24,707 nt of DNA, from positions 1 through 24,707 of the forward strand of contig CAJUEF010000026.1 in assembly GCA_910585035.1 (NCBI GenBank), given 5' to 3'. Both the position numbers and the translations under genes were made by a program. Below are positions 15,054-22,266 of this stretch, one piece after another (within the stretch, counting starts at the first letter, position 1; each line of letters starts with the position of its first letter). A model generated the notes under the pieces. The model was not told where the DNA came from. It ran no database searches and saw only the letters and a list, made by a program, of their open reading frames with translations. Source of the DNA: an uncultured Christensenellaceae bacterium. Its GTDB lineage: Bacteria; Bacillota; Clostridia; Christensenellales; MGBC116941.

Positions 15054-15090
15054 AAAATGAAGTTGAGGTAAGAAATCAACTTCATTTTTT
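15054..15090 (+). terminator. Intrinsic terminator upstream of the conjugation operon
   Basis: AAAATGAAGTTGA (15054-15066) pairs perfectly with TCAACTTCATTTT (15076-15088) around a 9-nt loop, followed by more T. No plus-strand gene precedes it in this window, so it either insulates the element from host transcription or acts in a leader attenuation scheme. Confidence 0.8.
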
Positions 15091-15096
15091 ATTAAA

Positions 15097-15216
15097 GAGG
15101 TGCTGTTGAGGATTGTCTCACTTGCACCTTGAAAAAAGAATAACCCTGCTACTTTAGGTATGCTGGACACAAAGCTAAATGAAGCCGATACTATCTAAAA
15201 GCTGAATTGTGCAGGG
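15097..15216 (+). ncRNA. Candidate structured leader RNA of the conjugation operon
   Basis: Two folded units are visible. The first hairpin has GAGGTGC (15097-15103) pairing with GCACCTT (15124-15130), then TGAG (15107-15110) pairing with CTCA (15117-15120). The second unit is nested: CCCTGC (15144-15149) with GCAGGG (15211-15216), TTTAG (15153-15157) with CTAAA (15195-15199), GTAT (15158-15161) with ATAC (15188-15191), and a possible inner GCT/AGC hairpin (15074-15085 counted as 15174-15176 with 15183-15185). The unit ends 19 nt before the ribosome site of the first DUF961 gene. No protein reads through it. Pairing is by inspection only and no known RNA family is assigned. Confidence 0.5.
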
Positions 15217-15250
15217 GGATAGCTATTATTGTTTAAGAGGTAAAAATAAT

Positions 15251-15571
15251 ATGAATATTAAACAGGTAATTCCTGATATGGAAAAAACTTTTGGAGTGTT
15301 AGAATTTGCAGGCGAAGATGAAATTGTTGAGGAATGGATAAACGGCAAAAGACAGCAAATAGGGCGTAGGTATAACTTATACTCCAATATACAGCGAGCA
15401 GATAATATTGAGGTGATTATTCCTACGTCAGCAGGAATAAAAGAGTTTGAGTTTGACGAAGAAGTTAAGCTTGTAAACCCAAGAATAAAAGCCGAAGGCT
15501 ATTGGGTAGAAAACCGAGCGTTTACCAAATATATGCTGTATGCCGACGATATGGTGAAAGCTGCTACTTAA
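15251..15571 (+). CDS. DUF961 (YdcP-like) conjugative element protein, Tn916 Orf23-like
   Basis: The 106-residue protein, MNIKQVIPDMEKTFGVLEFA at the start and ending near YMLYADDMVKA, belongs to the DUF961/YdcP family found at the left end of Tn916- and ICEBs1-type elements. The Arg-Tyr-Asn-Leu-Tyr stretch and the VKLVNPRI block are shared with the second copy at 15959. Its biochemical role is not established. The ATG at 15251 follows AAGAGG by about 10 nt. An in-frame GTG at 15209 would lie inside the folded leader and is rejected. It is the first protein gene of the element seen here and probably heads the long conjugation operon. Confidence 0.88.
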   Translation: MNIKQVIPDMEKTFGVLEFAGEDEIVEEWINGKRQQIGRRYNLYSNIQRADNIEVIIPTSAGIKEFEFDEEVKLVNPRIKAEGYWVENRAFTKYMLYADDMVKAAT

Positions 15572-15582
15572 AGGAGTATAAA

Positions 15583-15795
15583 ATGAAATATTTAGTACAA
15601 AGTCGGTGCTATAACAACGGTACGTCTGTAGTTAAAATTCATGAATTACATGATAACCTTACGATTGATTATTTGGTAAGCTGCAAAGACAGTGATATAT
15701 GGTTCTATGAATTTGATACATATAGCCTAGCCGCCGACTTTGTATCTAAAATAACTAAAGATATGAGGTTGAATAATGAAAAAATATCTTTTTGA
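15583..15795 (+). CDS. Small hypothetical ICE protein (70 aa)
   Basis: The start at 15583 follows AAGGAG by 6 nt; that ribosome site begins on the last base of the preceding stop codon. The product reads MKYLVQSRCYNNGTSVVKIH and continues with a Tyr/Asp-rich middle (DYLVSCKDSDIWFYEFD), suggesting a small alpha/beta fold. No membrane segment or known motif is visible and I do not recognise the family. It lies between two DUF961 genes and overlaps the next small ORF by 20 nt, which suggests coupled translation within the ICE operon. Confidence 0.65.
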   Translation: MKYLVQSRCYNNGTSVVKIHELHDNLTIDYLVSCKDSDIWFYEFDTYSLAADFVSKITKDMRLNNEKISF

Positions 15796-15943
15796 TGTAA
15801 GGGGCGTAATTACATATAAGGATGTAGTTGAAGCTGCTGACGAAGTAGAAGCTGTTGAACGTTTAAAGGAAATGCTGTTAGAGGATGGAGCAACAAAGGA
15901 TGATATAATAAGCAGCACTATAGAAATACTTGAATACTGTTAA
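15776..15943 (+). CDS. Small hypothetical ICE protein (55 aa)
   Basis: This short ORF starts with ATG at 15776, 6 nt after GAGGT, inside the end of the previous ORF, and stops with TAA at 15941-15943. The product begins MKKYLFDVRGVITYKDVVEA, then is acidic and helical (VEAVERLKEMLLEDGA), and ends TIEILEYC. No family is recognised. Good ribosome-site spacing and 20-nt overlap with its upstream neighbour make it a plausible coupled gene. AAGGAG of the next DUF961 gene begins at its stop codon. Confidence 0.6.
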   Translation: MKKYLFDVRGVITYKDVVEAADEVEAVERLKEMLLEDGATKDDIISSTIEILEYC

Positions 15944-15958
15944 AGGAGTGAAAAATAA

Positions 15959-16342
15959 ATGCGATTAGCTAATGGAATATTTGTAGATAATGAAGCTACA
16001 TTTGGAGAGCTAAGATTTTCCGCACTTAGGAGTGAGGAAGTTGAATATGATGGTGAGGGTAACGCAACAAAAAAAGTACTTTCTCGCCGTTATGACTTAA
16101 AATCCAAAGGACAAAAACAGATGATACAGGTAAAAATCCCTGAGAGTGCAGGTGAGAAAAAATTTGATTATAACGCTAATGTGGAATTAGTAAATCCTAT
16201 TTTAGGTACAGTTCCACGAACAGAGGGTCGTTTAGTTGAAGCTGAATGGTATATTAAGGCAGATGACATAGTTTTAAAAGGACAGGTACGGCGAACACAA
16301 AACATTCCTGACCATAAGTCAGAAGAAAAGAATAATAAATAG
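15959..16342 (+). CDS. DUF961 (YdcP-like) conjugative element protein, Tn916 Orf22-like
   Basis: This 127-residue protein is the second DUF961 member. It starts MRLANGIFVDNEATFGELRF, has the shared RRYDLKSKGQ and VKIPESAG blocks, and VELVNPILGT before a divergent C-terminal tail (EWYIKADDIVL) and a charged end. Tn916 Orf22 and Orf23 show the same paired arrangement. AAGGAG sits about 10 nt before the ATG. The coupling ATPase follows after 18 nt. The function of DUF961 is unknown, though its fixed place at the start of the conjugation module points to a role in transfer or its regulation. Confidence 0.88.
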   Translation: MRLANGIFVDNEATFGELRFSALRSEEVEYDGEGNATKKVLSRRYDLKSKGQKQMIQVKIPESAGEKKFDYNANVELVNPILGTVPRTEGRLVEAEWYIKADDIVLKGQVRRTQNIPDHKSEEKNNK

Positions 16343-16360
16343 TAACAGGGGTTTGTTTAT

Positions 16361-17776
16361 ATGATAGACAAACTTAAAAAAGTACTTAATATAAAATCGA
16401 ACCAAGAAAAGAAGAAATTTAGGGGTAAACGTGTAAGAGCGAATGATATTAATTTGGTTATACGCACTTTACTTTTAGGTTTCTTTTTTTTGTATTTGGT
16501 TTTTTTCTTTTTGATTAATGTGTTTACTATACGATTTAGCATAAAACAGGGATATGGCCTTTTAGAGTTTTTCTCTTTGCTTAATAAAAATATACTTTTA
16601 GGCTATGTCTTTCCTGCCATGCTTTCCGCTACCTTTTTAGGCTTTCTGTATCAGAAATTCCCGAATTATTTTGAGGATTTAAAGATAAAACAGCTTTTAG
16701 CAGAGATGATAATTGATAATAATTTGTGTGATGTTTCTACAGATAATAACAGTGCTGGCTGGTTTACCGATATTCCCTTTGGAGAAAAGAAGCACATAAC
16801 CTTTTTTCCGAAAATGACTTTTGAACGCTTTGAAAGTGTAATAGTTATCCAAATAGGCATAACCATGAAAAGCTATCAGGAAAAATTGCTTGACCTTGAT
16901 AATCAGCTTGAAATTGGTTTGTTTTGTGAGGTTATACAAAAAGAACAGTTTAAGGGATTTTTTGAGTATACTCTATTGCCGGACGTAATTACAAACCGCA
17001 TTTCCATTGATGAAGCTGTTGCTAAAAACGGTTCAATACGTCTAATGAAAAATGTAAGTTGGAAATATGATAATTTACCACATATGCTTATTGCGGGAGG
17101 TACTGGCGGTGGAAAAACCTACTTAATACTTACCCTTATTGAAACTTTTTTACGCTCTAATGCGGAAATTACAGTGTTAGACCCTAAAAATGCAGACCTG
17201 GCTGATTTAGAGACTGTTATGGATAATGTATATCATACTAAAGACGACATTATCGGACAAGTTGATAAGTTTTATGAAGATATGCTGCAATGCTCCGAAA
17301 CAATGAAAACCTTACCAAAATATAGAACAGGTAAAAACTACGCTTATGTAGGCTTACCGGCACATTTTTTGATATTTGATGAATACGTTGCGTTCATGGA
17401 TATGCTAAGCAGCAAAGAACAATTTGATGTGTTGAGCAAATTAAAAAAAATAGTCATGCTTGGCAGACAGGCAGGCTATTTTTTAGTTATGGCTTGTCAA
17501 AGACCTGACGCTAAGTATTTTGGCGAGGGAATAAGAGACCAGTTTCATTTTAGACTTGCATTAGGTTTAATGTCAGAAATAGGTTATGGTATGATGTTTG
17601 GCGAAACGAAAAAGAGATTTTGCTTTAAGAAGATAAAGGGACGTGGATATTTCAGTAATGGAAGTGAAGTAATATCAGAATTTTATACTCCAACAGTGCC
17701 GGAAAACCATGACTTTTTAGCGACTATAAGCAAGCTGTATAAAGAAAGGCGAGACGGCTGCGATTGCGAAGCGTAA
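16361..17776 (+). CDS. tcpA: TcpA/FtsK-type conjugative coupling ATPase, Tn916 Orf21-like
   Basis: The 471-residue protein has two N-terminal membrane segments (about residues 33-55 and 72-96) and a cytoplasmic FtsK/SpoIIIE-type motor. Walker A GGTGGGKT is at 246-253 and Walker B HFLIFDEY at 335-342, with RQAGYFLVMACQRPDAKYF just after. These coupling proteins bring the relaxase-bound strand to the mating channel and drive it using ATP. The length matches Tn916 Orf21 (about 461 residues). It is preceded by the DUF961 gene and followed by the oriT-like region and relaxase, the order known from Tn916 and ICEBs1. AGGGG precedes the ATG with rather long spacing. A small hairpin (TTGCGA/TCGCAA, 17764-17784) overlaps the stop codon. 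Confidence 0.92.
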   Translation: MIDKLKKVLNIKSNQEKKKFRGKRVRANDINLVIRTLLLGFFFLYLVFFFLINVFTIRFSIKQGYGLLEFFSLLNKNILLGYVFPAMLSATFLGFLYQKFPNYFEDLKIKQLLAEMIIDNNLCDVSTDNNSAGWFTDIPFGEKKHITFFPKMTFERFESVIVIQIGITMKSYQEKLLDLDNQLEIGLFCEVIQKEQFKGFFEYTLLPDVITNRISIDEAVAKNGSIRLMKNVSWKYDNLPHMLIAGGTGGGKTYLILTLIETFLRSNAEITVLDPKNADLADLETVMDNVYHTKDDIIGQVDKFYEDMLQCSETMKTLPKYRTGKNYAYVGLPAHFLIFDEYVAFMDMLSSKEQFDVLSKLKKIVMLGRQAGYFLVMACQRPDAKYFGEGIRDQFHFRLALGLMSEIGYGMMFGETKKRFCFKKIKGRGYFSNGSEVISEFYTPTVPENHDFLATISKLYKERRDGCDCEA

Positions 17777-17958
17777 AATCGCAAAGACGGCGAAGCAGTT
17801 AAGCGCCGCCGTAAGGCGGTGCGTGTAAAACCCCCTATATCTAATAGGGGGGTACAAATGACAAAATTAAGTCAAGTAAAATCAATTATATTATGCATGA
17901 ACAGTTGATTTTACGATAAAAAACAAAATGTCAACTCGGTAAAAAATCTTGACATTTT
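17764..17958 (+). other. oriT: oriT-like transfer origin region with clustered inverted repeats
   Basis: Between the coupling ATPase and the relaxase are five dyads. TTGCGA pairs with TCGCAA (17764-17784). GCGCCGCC pairs with GGCGGTGC around GTAA (17803-17822). CCCCCTAT and ATAGGGGG flank ATCTA (17831-17851), followed by GTAC. GTAAAATCAA pairs with TTGATTTTAC (17876-17914), and AAAATGTCAA with TTGACATTTT (17925-17958). The C-run/TAA/G-run dyad followed by GTAC resembles, from memory, the oriT cores of ICEBs1 and Tn916, and it lies at the same place, just upstream of the relaxase gene. The nick position is inferred to be near this dyad. The 10-bp dyads may bind accessory proteins or act as single-strand origins. 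Confidence 0.75.
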
Positions 17959-17974
17959 AAAAATGGAGTAAAAA

Positions 17975-19186
17975 ATGCGTGTTAATGAAATTTGGTTACA
18001 ACAATTTATAAGTAAACGTAAAGAATATAAAGTTTCTCAATCTAAACTGGCGGCTTCAATAGGCATGACACGTCAATGGCTGAATACGATTGAAAAAGGA
18101 CACACTAACTTATCTCAAAAGCTAAAAGAGAATCTATTGTTTGAACTTGAAAAGTTTAACCCCAGTAATCCACTTAACGTAATGTTTGACTATGTACGTA
18201 TACGTTTTAATGATATTGATGTACAAGACGTAGTTGAAAATATTTTAGGTATTAAATTCAGGCACTTTGTACATGAAGATTATGCTTTCTATGGCTACAC
18301 TGAACAATACATTTTAGGTGATATTCAGCTTATGTGTTCCGATATTGAAGAAATGGGTATATTGCTTGAACTCAAAGGTCGGGGGTGCAGACAGTTTGAA
18401 AGCTATCTTCAGGCTCAGGGGAAAAGCTGGTATGAGTTTTTTGTAAACGCAAGACTTCAAAATGGTGTTTTTAAACGTATTGACCTTGCAGTAAACGATT
18501 TGGTCGGTCTTTTAGATATTCCATACTTAATACAAAAGTGTGAAAATGAAGAATGTGTTTCGTTATTCCGCTCCTATAAAACATATAGCTGCGGCGAATT
18601 ATCAAGACAGAATGTTGTAGGTATGGGCGATACCCTGTATTTAGGCAGCAGAGCATCAGAAATACATTTTTGTATTTATAAAAAAAATTATGAACAGTAT
18701 CAGAAATTTGGTATTGATATTGATGATATTGAAATAAAAAACCGTTTTGAAATTCGTTTACGGAATGACAGGGCAAAAAAAGCATTGGATGATTACTTAA
18801 AGAACAATGACATTGAAAATGTTGTTTTTAAGATAATTAATCGCTATGTCCGTTTTATAGACTCTGACAGTGATGGTAATATACACCGAAAAAGCCTTGA
18901 TAAAAAGTGGGAGTTTTTTTTAGGTAATTGCCGTGAAAAAATGTGCTTAACAGAAAAGCCTGAACCTTATTCGTTTGATAAAAGTCTTAATTGGATAAAA
19001 AAACAAGTTGCGCCCACGTTAAAAACTGCTATGTTTTTAGATAAAATGAACGGTACGGATATAATCGATAAGATTATAGATAATGCTAAAATTTCGGAGA
19101 AATTGGAGATGGTTATAAGAAATAATTCGACTTCCATTTTTGACATGATAGTAATAAATGATTTTTTAAAGGAGAGTGAAATTTAA
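17975..19186 (+). CDS. MOBT relaxase / Rep_trans replication initiator, Tn916 Orf20-like
   Basis: The 403-residue protein combines an N-terminal XRE helix-turn-helix (about residues 7-60) with a Rep_trans-type relaxase domain (about 70-330). Visible family signatures are LKGRGCRQFESYL, FKRIDLAVND with the metal-binding Asp region, and LYLGSRASEIHFCIYKKNYEQ, as in MOBT relaxases such as Tn916 Orf20 and ICEBs1 NicK. It should nick oriT and remain attached through a Tyr, starting rolling-circle transfer. ICEBs1 NicK also supports autonomous replication of the element. The helix-turn-helix may bind the oriT repeats just upstream. GGAG lies a few nt before the ATG. Its TAA stop overlaps the next gene by one base (TAATG), so they are coupled. 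Confidence 0.92.
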   Translation: MRVNEIWLQQFISKRKEYKVSQSKLAASIGMTRQWLNTIEKGHTNLSQKLKENLLFELEKFNPSNPLNVMFDYVRIRFNDIDVQDVVENILGIKFRHFVHEDYAFYGYTEQYILGDIQLMCSDIEEMGILLELKGRGCRQFESYLQAQGKSWYEFFVNARLQNGVFKRIDLAVNDLVGLLDIPYLIQKCENEECVSLFRSYKTYSCGELSRQNVVGMGDTLYLGSRASEIHFCIYKKNYEQYQKFGIDIDDIEIKNRFEIRLRNDRAKKALDDYLKNNDIENVVFKIINRYVRFIDSDSDGNIHRKSLDKKWEFFLGNCREKMCLTEKPEPYSFDKSLNWIKKQVAPTLKTAMFLDKMNGTDIIDKIIDNAKISEKLEMVIRNNSTSIFDMIVINDFLKESEI

Positions 19187-19404
19187 TGAACTTTGGACAG
19201 AATTTATATAATTTTGGACTTAGCAACATGCAGCCTATAGTATTGCTTGGACTTGCAATTATTGGGGTGTATCTGATATATAAGCGTAAGTTTACGGAGC
19301 TGGTAGGCTTTGTAGTAGTTGCTTTGCTGGCTGTAGGTTTCGTATTTAACACTGCGGGGGTAAAGGACATATTTTTAAATCTATTTAATATGTTTTTTAA
19401 ATAA
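19186..19404 (+). CDS. Small membrane protein, ConC/TcpD-like position
   Basis: The 72-residue protein has two hydrophobic segments (about 17-33 and 38-57) separated by a basic YKRKF loop, then an amphipathic end. It is coupled to the relaxase by a TAATG overlap and lies 30 nt before TcpE. ICEBs1 has a two-segment protein of similar size, ConC, just upstream of its TcpE protein (ConD), so a role in assembling the membrane part of the mating channel is inferred. The sequence alone has no diagnostic motif. Tn916 places ArdA and Orf19 in this interval instead. Confidence 0.65.
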   Translation: MNFGQNLYNFGLSNMQPIVLLGLAIIGVYLIYKRKFTELVGFVVVALLAVGFVFNTAGVKDIFLNLFNMFFK

Positions 19405-19434
19405 TAATTTAAAAAGGAATGGTAAAAAGCTTAT

Positions 19435-19827
19435 ATGAGACAGGTTAAAAGTTATTCCAATATTTGGCATATCGGCAAAGTTATTTATGCTTTGTCAGAT
19501 GATTTTCATTTACCTTTTCCAATTACATTAACACAGATAATGTTTTTTGTGTCGTCCTTGTTTGTGGTGGTTGTATTGAAGAATATACCGCCTATAAGCC
19601 TTATAAACAATTTTTTAATAAAGTATCTTTGTATTCCCGGTTTTTTCACATGGTTTATGAGCAAAAAAACCTTTGACGGCAAAAGTCCTTTTGGATTTTT
19701 AAGGTCGTCAATATCATATTTGTTTCGGTATAAAGTTACTTATGCGGGGCGTAAAGTAAAGCTGGATAAGGTAATGTTAAATACAGTAATAAAATCAACG
19801 AAAGGAGACTTAAATTGTTCCCTATAA
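19435..19827 (+). CDS. tcpE: TcpE-family conjugation membrane protein, Tn916 Orf17/ConD-like
   Basis: The 130-residue protein starts MRQVKSYSNIWHIGKVIYAL. It has two membrane segments (about residues 30-48 and 54-74) and a basic C-terminus (FLRSSISYLFRYKVTYAGRK). The Tyr-Ser-Asn and SKKTFDGKSPFGFL patches fit TcpE/ConD. These proteins are part of the mating channel in the membrane and work with the VirB4-type ATPase encoded next. Its end overlaps the VirB4 gene start by 13 nt, and the AAAGGAG for that gene lies inside tcpE, so the two are translationally coupled. Confidence 0.87.
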   Translation: MRQVKSYSNIWHIGKVIYALSDDFHLPFPITLTQIMFFVSSLFVVVVLKNIPPISLINNFLIKYLCIPGFFTWFMSKKTFDGKSPFGFLRSSISYLFRYKVTYAGRKVKLDKVMLNTVIKSTKGDLNCSL

Positions 19828-22262
19828 AATTTTTAAACGATAACCTTATATGGAATTTTGATAATGAGTGCTATGCTTATTATGAACTACTGCCATATAA
19901 CTATAATTTTTTAAGCGTAGATGAAAAGCTGCAAATATATGAAAGCTTCAGACAGCTTATTTCACAAATTAAAACGGGTCAGGTACATTTTTTACAAATA
20001 GCGACAGAACGCAGTATAAAGAATGTACAAAATAAATCTAAAGCTCACGTGATGGGAGTGTTTAAGGATTTAACCTATAAAAAGATAGACGAACAGACAA
20101 AAGCTCTTATAAACATGATTGGCGATAATCAAGTTGATTATCGTTTTTTTATTGGCTTTAAGCTTATACCCACAGATGAAGAATTTGACTTTAAGGCTAT
20201 TAAAGATAGCATAAAAGTAAACTTAAAAACCTTTGTATATGACGTAAATCATAAATTAATGGGAGACTTTGCAAGTATGACTAGTGAGGAAATTCGGCGA
20301 TATACAAAGCTTGAACGTTTACTTGAAAATAAAATATCAAGGCGGTTTAAGATTAGAAGGATTGAGAAAAACGATTACGGATATTTGCTTGAGCACATTT
20401 ACGGTCAAGCTTTAGTACCATATGAAGATTATGAGTGTTATATTCCCTCTGAAAAGTTAGAAGATGTAACAAATATCAAAAACTATGATTTATTAAAGCC
20501 TACCCGCTGTATGCTGACGGAAAGGCAAAAACACATTCAGATTGATACGGAGGATAAACAGACTTTTTTAACGTATATGACGATAAACACTATTGTATCT
20601 GAGCTTGAATTTCCGTCCAGCGAGATATTTTATTATCAGCAGCAGCAGTTTAGCTTTCCTGTAGATACGTCTATTCATGTGGAGGTTGTTGAAAATAAAC
20701 AAGCTCTTTCAACTATAAGAAATAAAAAGCTTGAATTAAAGGATATGGATGAACATGCTTTTAAAACTGGAAACGACACTGCATTAAATGTTGCCGAAGC
20801 TTTAAATGATGTTGATGAACTGGAAGCAAGCTTAGACCAATCCAAAGAAAATATGTATAAGTTAAGTTATGTTATAAGGCTGCAAGCTGATACGCTTAAT
20901 GAATTAAACCGCAGGCGTGATGAAGTCAAGGATTTTTATGATGATATGCGAATAAAGCTTGTATGTCCTTTTGGCGATATGTTAGGGTTGCATGGTGAGT
21001 TTATTCCTGCAAGTAAACGGTACATTAATGATTATGTGCAGTATGTTACAAGTGACTTTATAGCAAGCCTTGGCTTTGGCGCAACACAAATGCTGGGAGA
21101 GCCTGACGGTATATATATTGGATATAATGAGGACACAGGCGACAATGTGTATATTCAGCCGTGGCTTGCGGCTCAGGGTATAAAGGGCAGCGTTACCAAT
21201 TCCTTATCAGCTGCTTTTTTAGGCAGTCTTGGCGGGGGTAAGTCTCTTTCTTGTAACTTGATTACATATTATTCAGTGCTTTATGGAGCTAAAGCCTTAA
21301 TTCTTGACCCGAAAAGTGAGCGGGGAAAGTGGAAAGAAAATTTCTCTGACATTGCACCTGAAATGAATATTGTAAATTTAACGAATGACGAAAGTAATAA
21401 AGGAATGCTTGATCCGTTTGTTATAATGCAAAATGTATCGGATAGCGAAAGCCTTGCAATAGATGTGCTGACCTTTTTAACAGGTATTAGCAGCCGAGAC
21501 GGTGAAAAGTTTCCAGCATTAAGGCAGGCTATAAAAAGCGTTGCCATGTCGGATAAGCGGGGTTTGCTTAGAGTAATAGAAGAATTGTATAAACAGAATA
21601 GTGATATATCAAATAATATTGCTCGTCATATTGAATCATTTACCGATTATGATTTTGCAAGGCTGCTTTTCTCGGATGGAACAAACAAGCAATCTATTAC
21701 TTTAGATAAACAGCTTAATATTATACAGATTGCGGATTTGGTATTGCCTGATAAGGGCGCAAGCATTGAGGACTACACCACAAGAGAACTTTTATCAATA
21801 TCAATGTTAATTGTAATAAGCACTTTTGCTCTTGACTTTATTAAAAGCGACAGGGAAATATTTAAGGTGTTTTTATTGGATGAAGCTTGGAGCATTTTAA
21901 ATGTTCAGCAGGGTAAAACTTTATCGGATAAATTAACCAGAGCGGGACGAAGCATGAATGCAGGAGTATATTTTGTAACGCAAAATGCTGTTGATGTCGG
22001 TGATGAAACTATCAAGAATAATATAGGTATGAAGTTTGCTTTCAGGTCAACGGATATTGCAGAAATTAAAAAGACCTTAGAGTTTTTTAATCTTAACAGT
22101 GAGGACGAAGATAATCAAAATGCAATAAGAAATCTAGAAATCGGTCAGTGCTTGTTTTCGGACATAAAGGGGCGTTGTGGAGTTTTACAAATTCATCCTG
22201 TATTTGAAGAAATTTTAGAGGGCTTTAATACAACGCCTCCAAGGAAAGATAAAGAGAGTTGA
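19815..22262 (+). CDS. VirB4-type conjugation ATPase, Tn916 Orf16/ConE-like
   Basis: The 815-residue ATPase is the energy engine of the mating channel, membrane-associated on the cytoplasmic side. Walker A is GSLGGGKS at about 470-477 and Walker B is VFLLDEAW at about 685-692, followed by RAGRSMNAGVYFVTQNA. The first 440 residues form the N-terminal domain that contacts other channel proteins. From memory the length equals that of Tn916 Orf16. The start is TTG, 7 nt after AAAGGAG at 19801-19807, and overlaps tcpE. The downstream gene begins 4 nt after its stop. No truncation or frameshift is seen, so the gene looks functional. Confidence 0.95.
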   Translation: MFPIKFLNDNLIWNFDNECYAYYELLPYNYNFLSVDEKLQIYESFRQLISQIKTGQVHFLQIATERSIKNVQNKSKAHVMGVFKDLTYKKIDEQTKALINMIGDNQVDYRFFIGFKLIPTDEEFDFKAIKDSIKVNLKTFVYDVNHKLMGDFASMTSEEIRRYTKLERLLENKISRRFKIRRIEKNDYGYLLEHIYGQALVPYEDYECYIPSEKLEDVTNIKNYDLLKPTRCMLTERQKHIQIDTEDKQTFLTYMTINTIVSELEFPSSEIFYYQQQQFSFPVDTSIHVEVVENKQALSTIRNKKLELKDMDEHAFKTGNDTALNVAEALNDVDELEASLDQSKENMYKLSYVIRLQADTLNELNRRRDEVKDFYDDMRIKLVCPFGDMLGLHGEFIPASKRYINDYVQYVTSDFIASLGFGATQMLGEPDGIYIGYNEDTGDNVYIQPWLAAQGIKGSVTNSLSAAFLGSLGGGKSLSCNLITYYSVLYGAKALILDPKSERGKWKENFSDIAPEMNIVNLTNDESNKGMLDPFVIMQNVSDSESLAIDVLTFLTGISSRDGEKFPALRQAIKSVAMSDKRGLLRVIEELYKQNSDISNNIARHIESFTDYDFARLLFSDGTNKQSITLDKQLNIIQIADLVLPDKGASIEDYTTRELLSISMLIVISTFALDFIKSDREIFKVFLLDEAWSILNVQQGKTLSDKLTRAGRSMNAGVYFVTQNAVDVGDETIKNNIGMKFAFRSTDIAEIKKTLEFFNLNSEDEDNQNAIRNLEIGQCLFSDIKGRCGVLQIHPVFEEILEGFNTTPPRKDKES

Positions 22263-22266
22263 TTTC

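Noticed and set aside
15209..15250. GTG start for the first DUF961 gene
   Set aside because: It lies inside the paired arm GCAGGG of the leader, has no ribosome site, and would add residues absent from the DUF961 start. The ATG at 15251 has AAGAGG upstream.
14921..15250. tRNA 3' end as the ICE attachment site
   Set aside because: No cloverleaf, T-loop (GGTTCRA-type) sequence or CCA end can be found, and the GAGGTGC hairpin does not fit a tRNA arm set.
17858..17908. Sixteen-residue ORF starting just after the oriT dyad
   Set aside because: It begins after a G-run that only mimics a ribosome site, is very short, and overlaps the 10-bp dyad at 17876-17914. A cis-acting role explains the sequence better.
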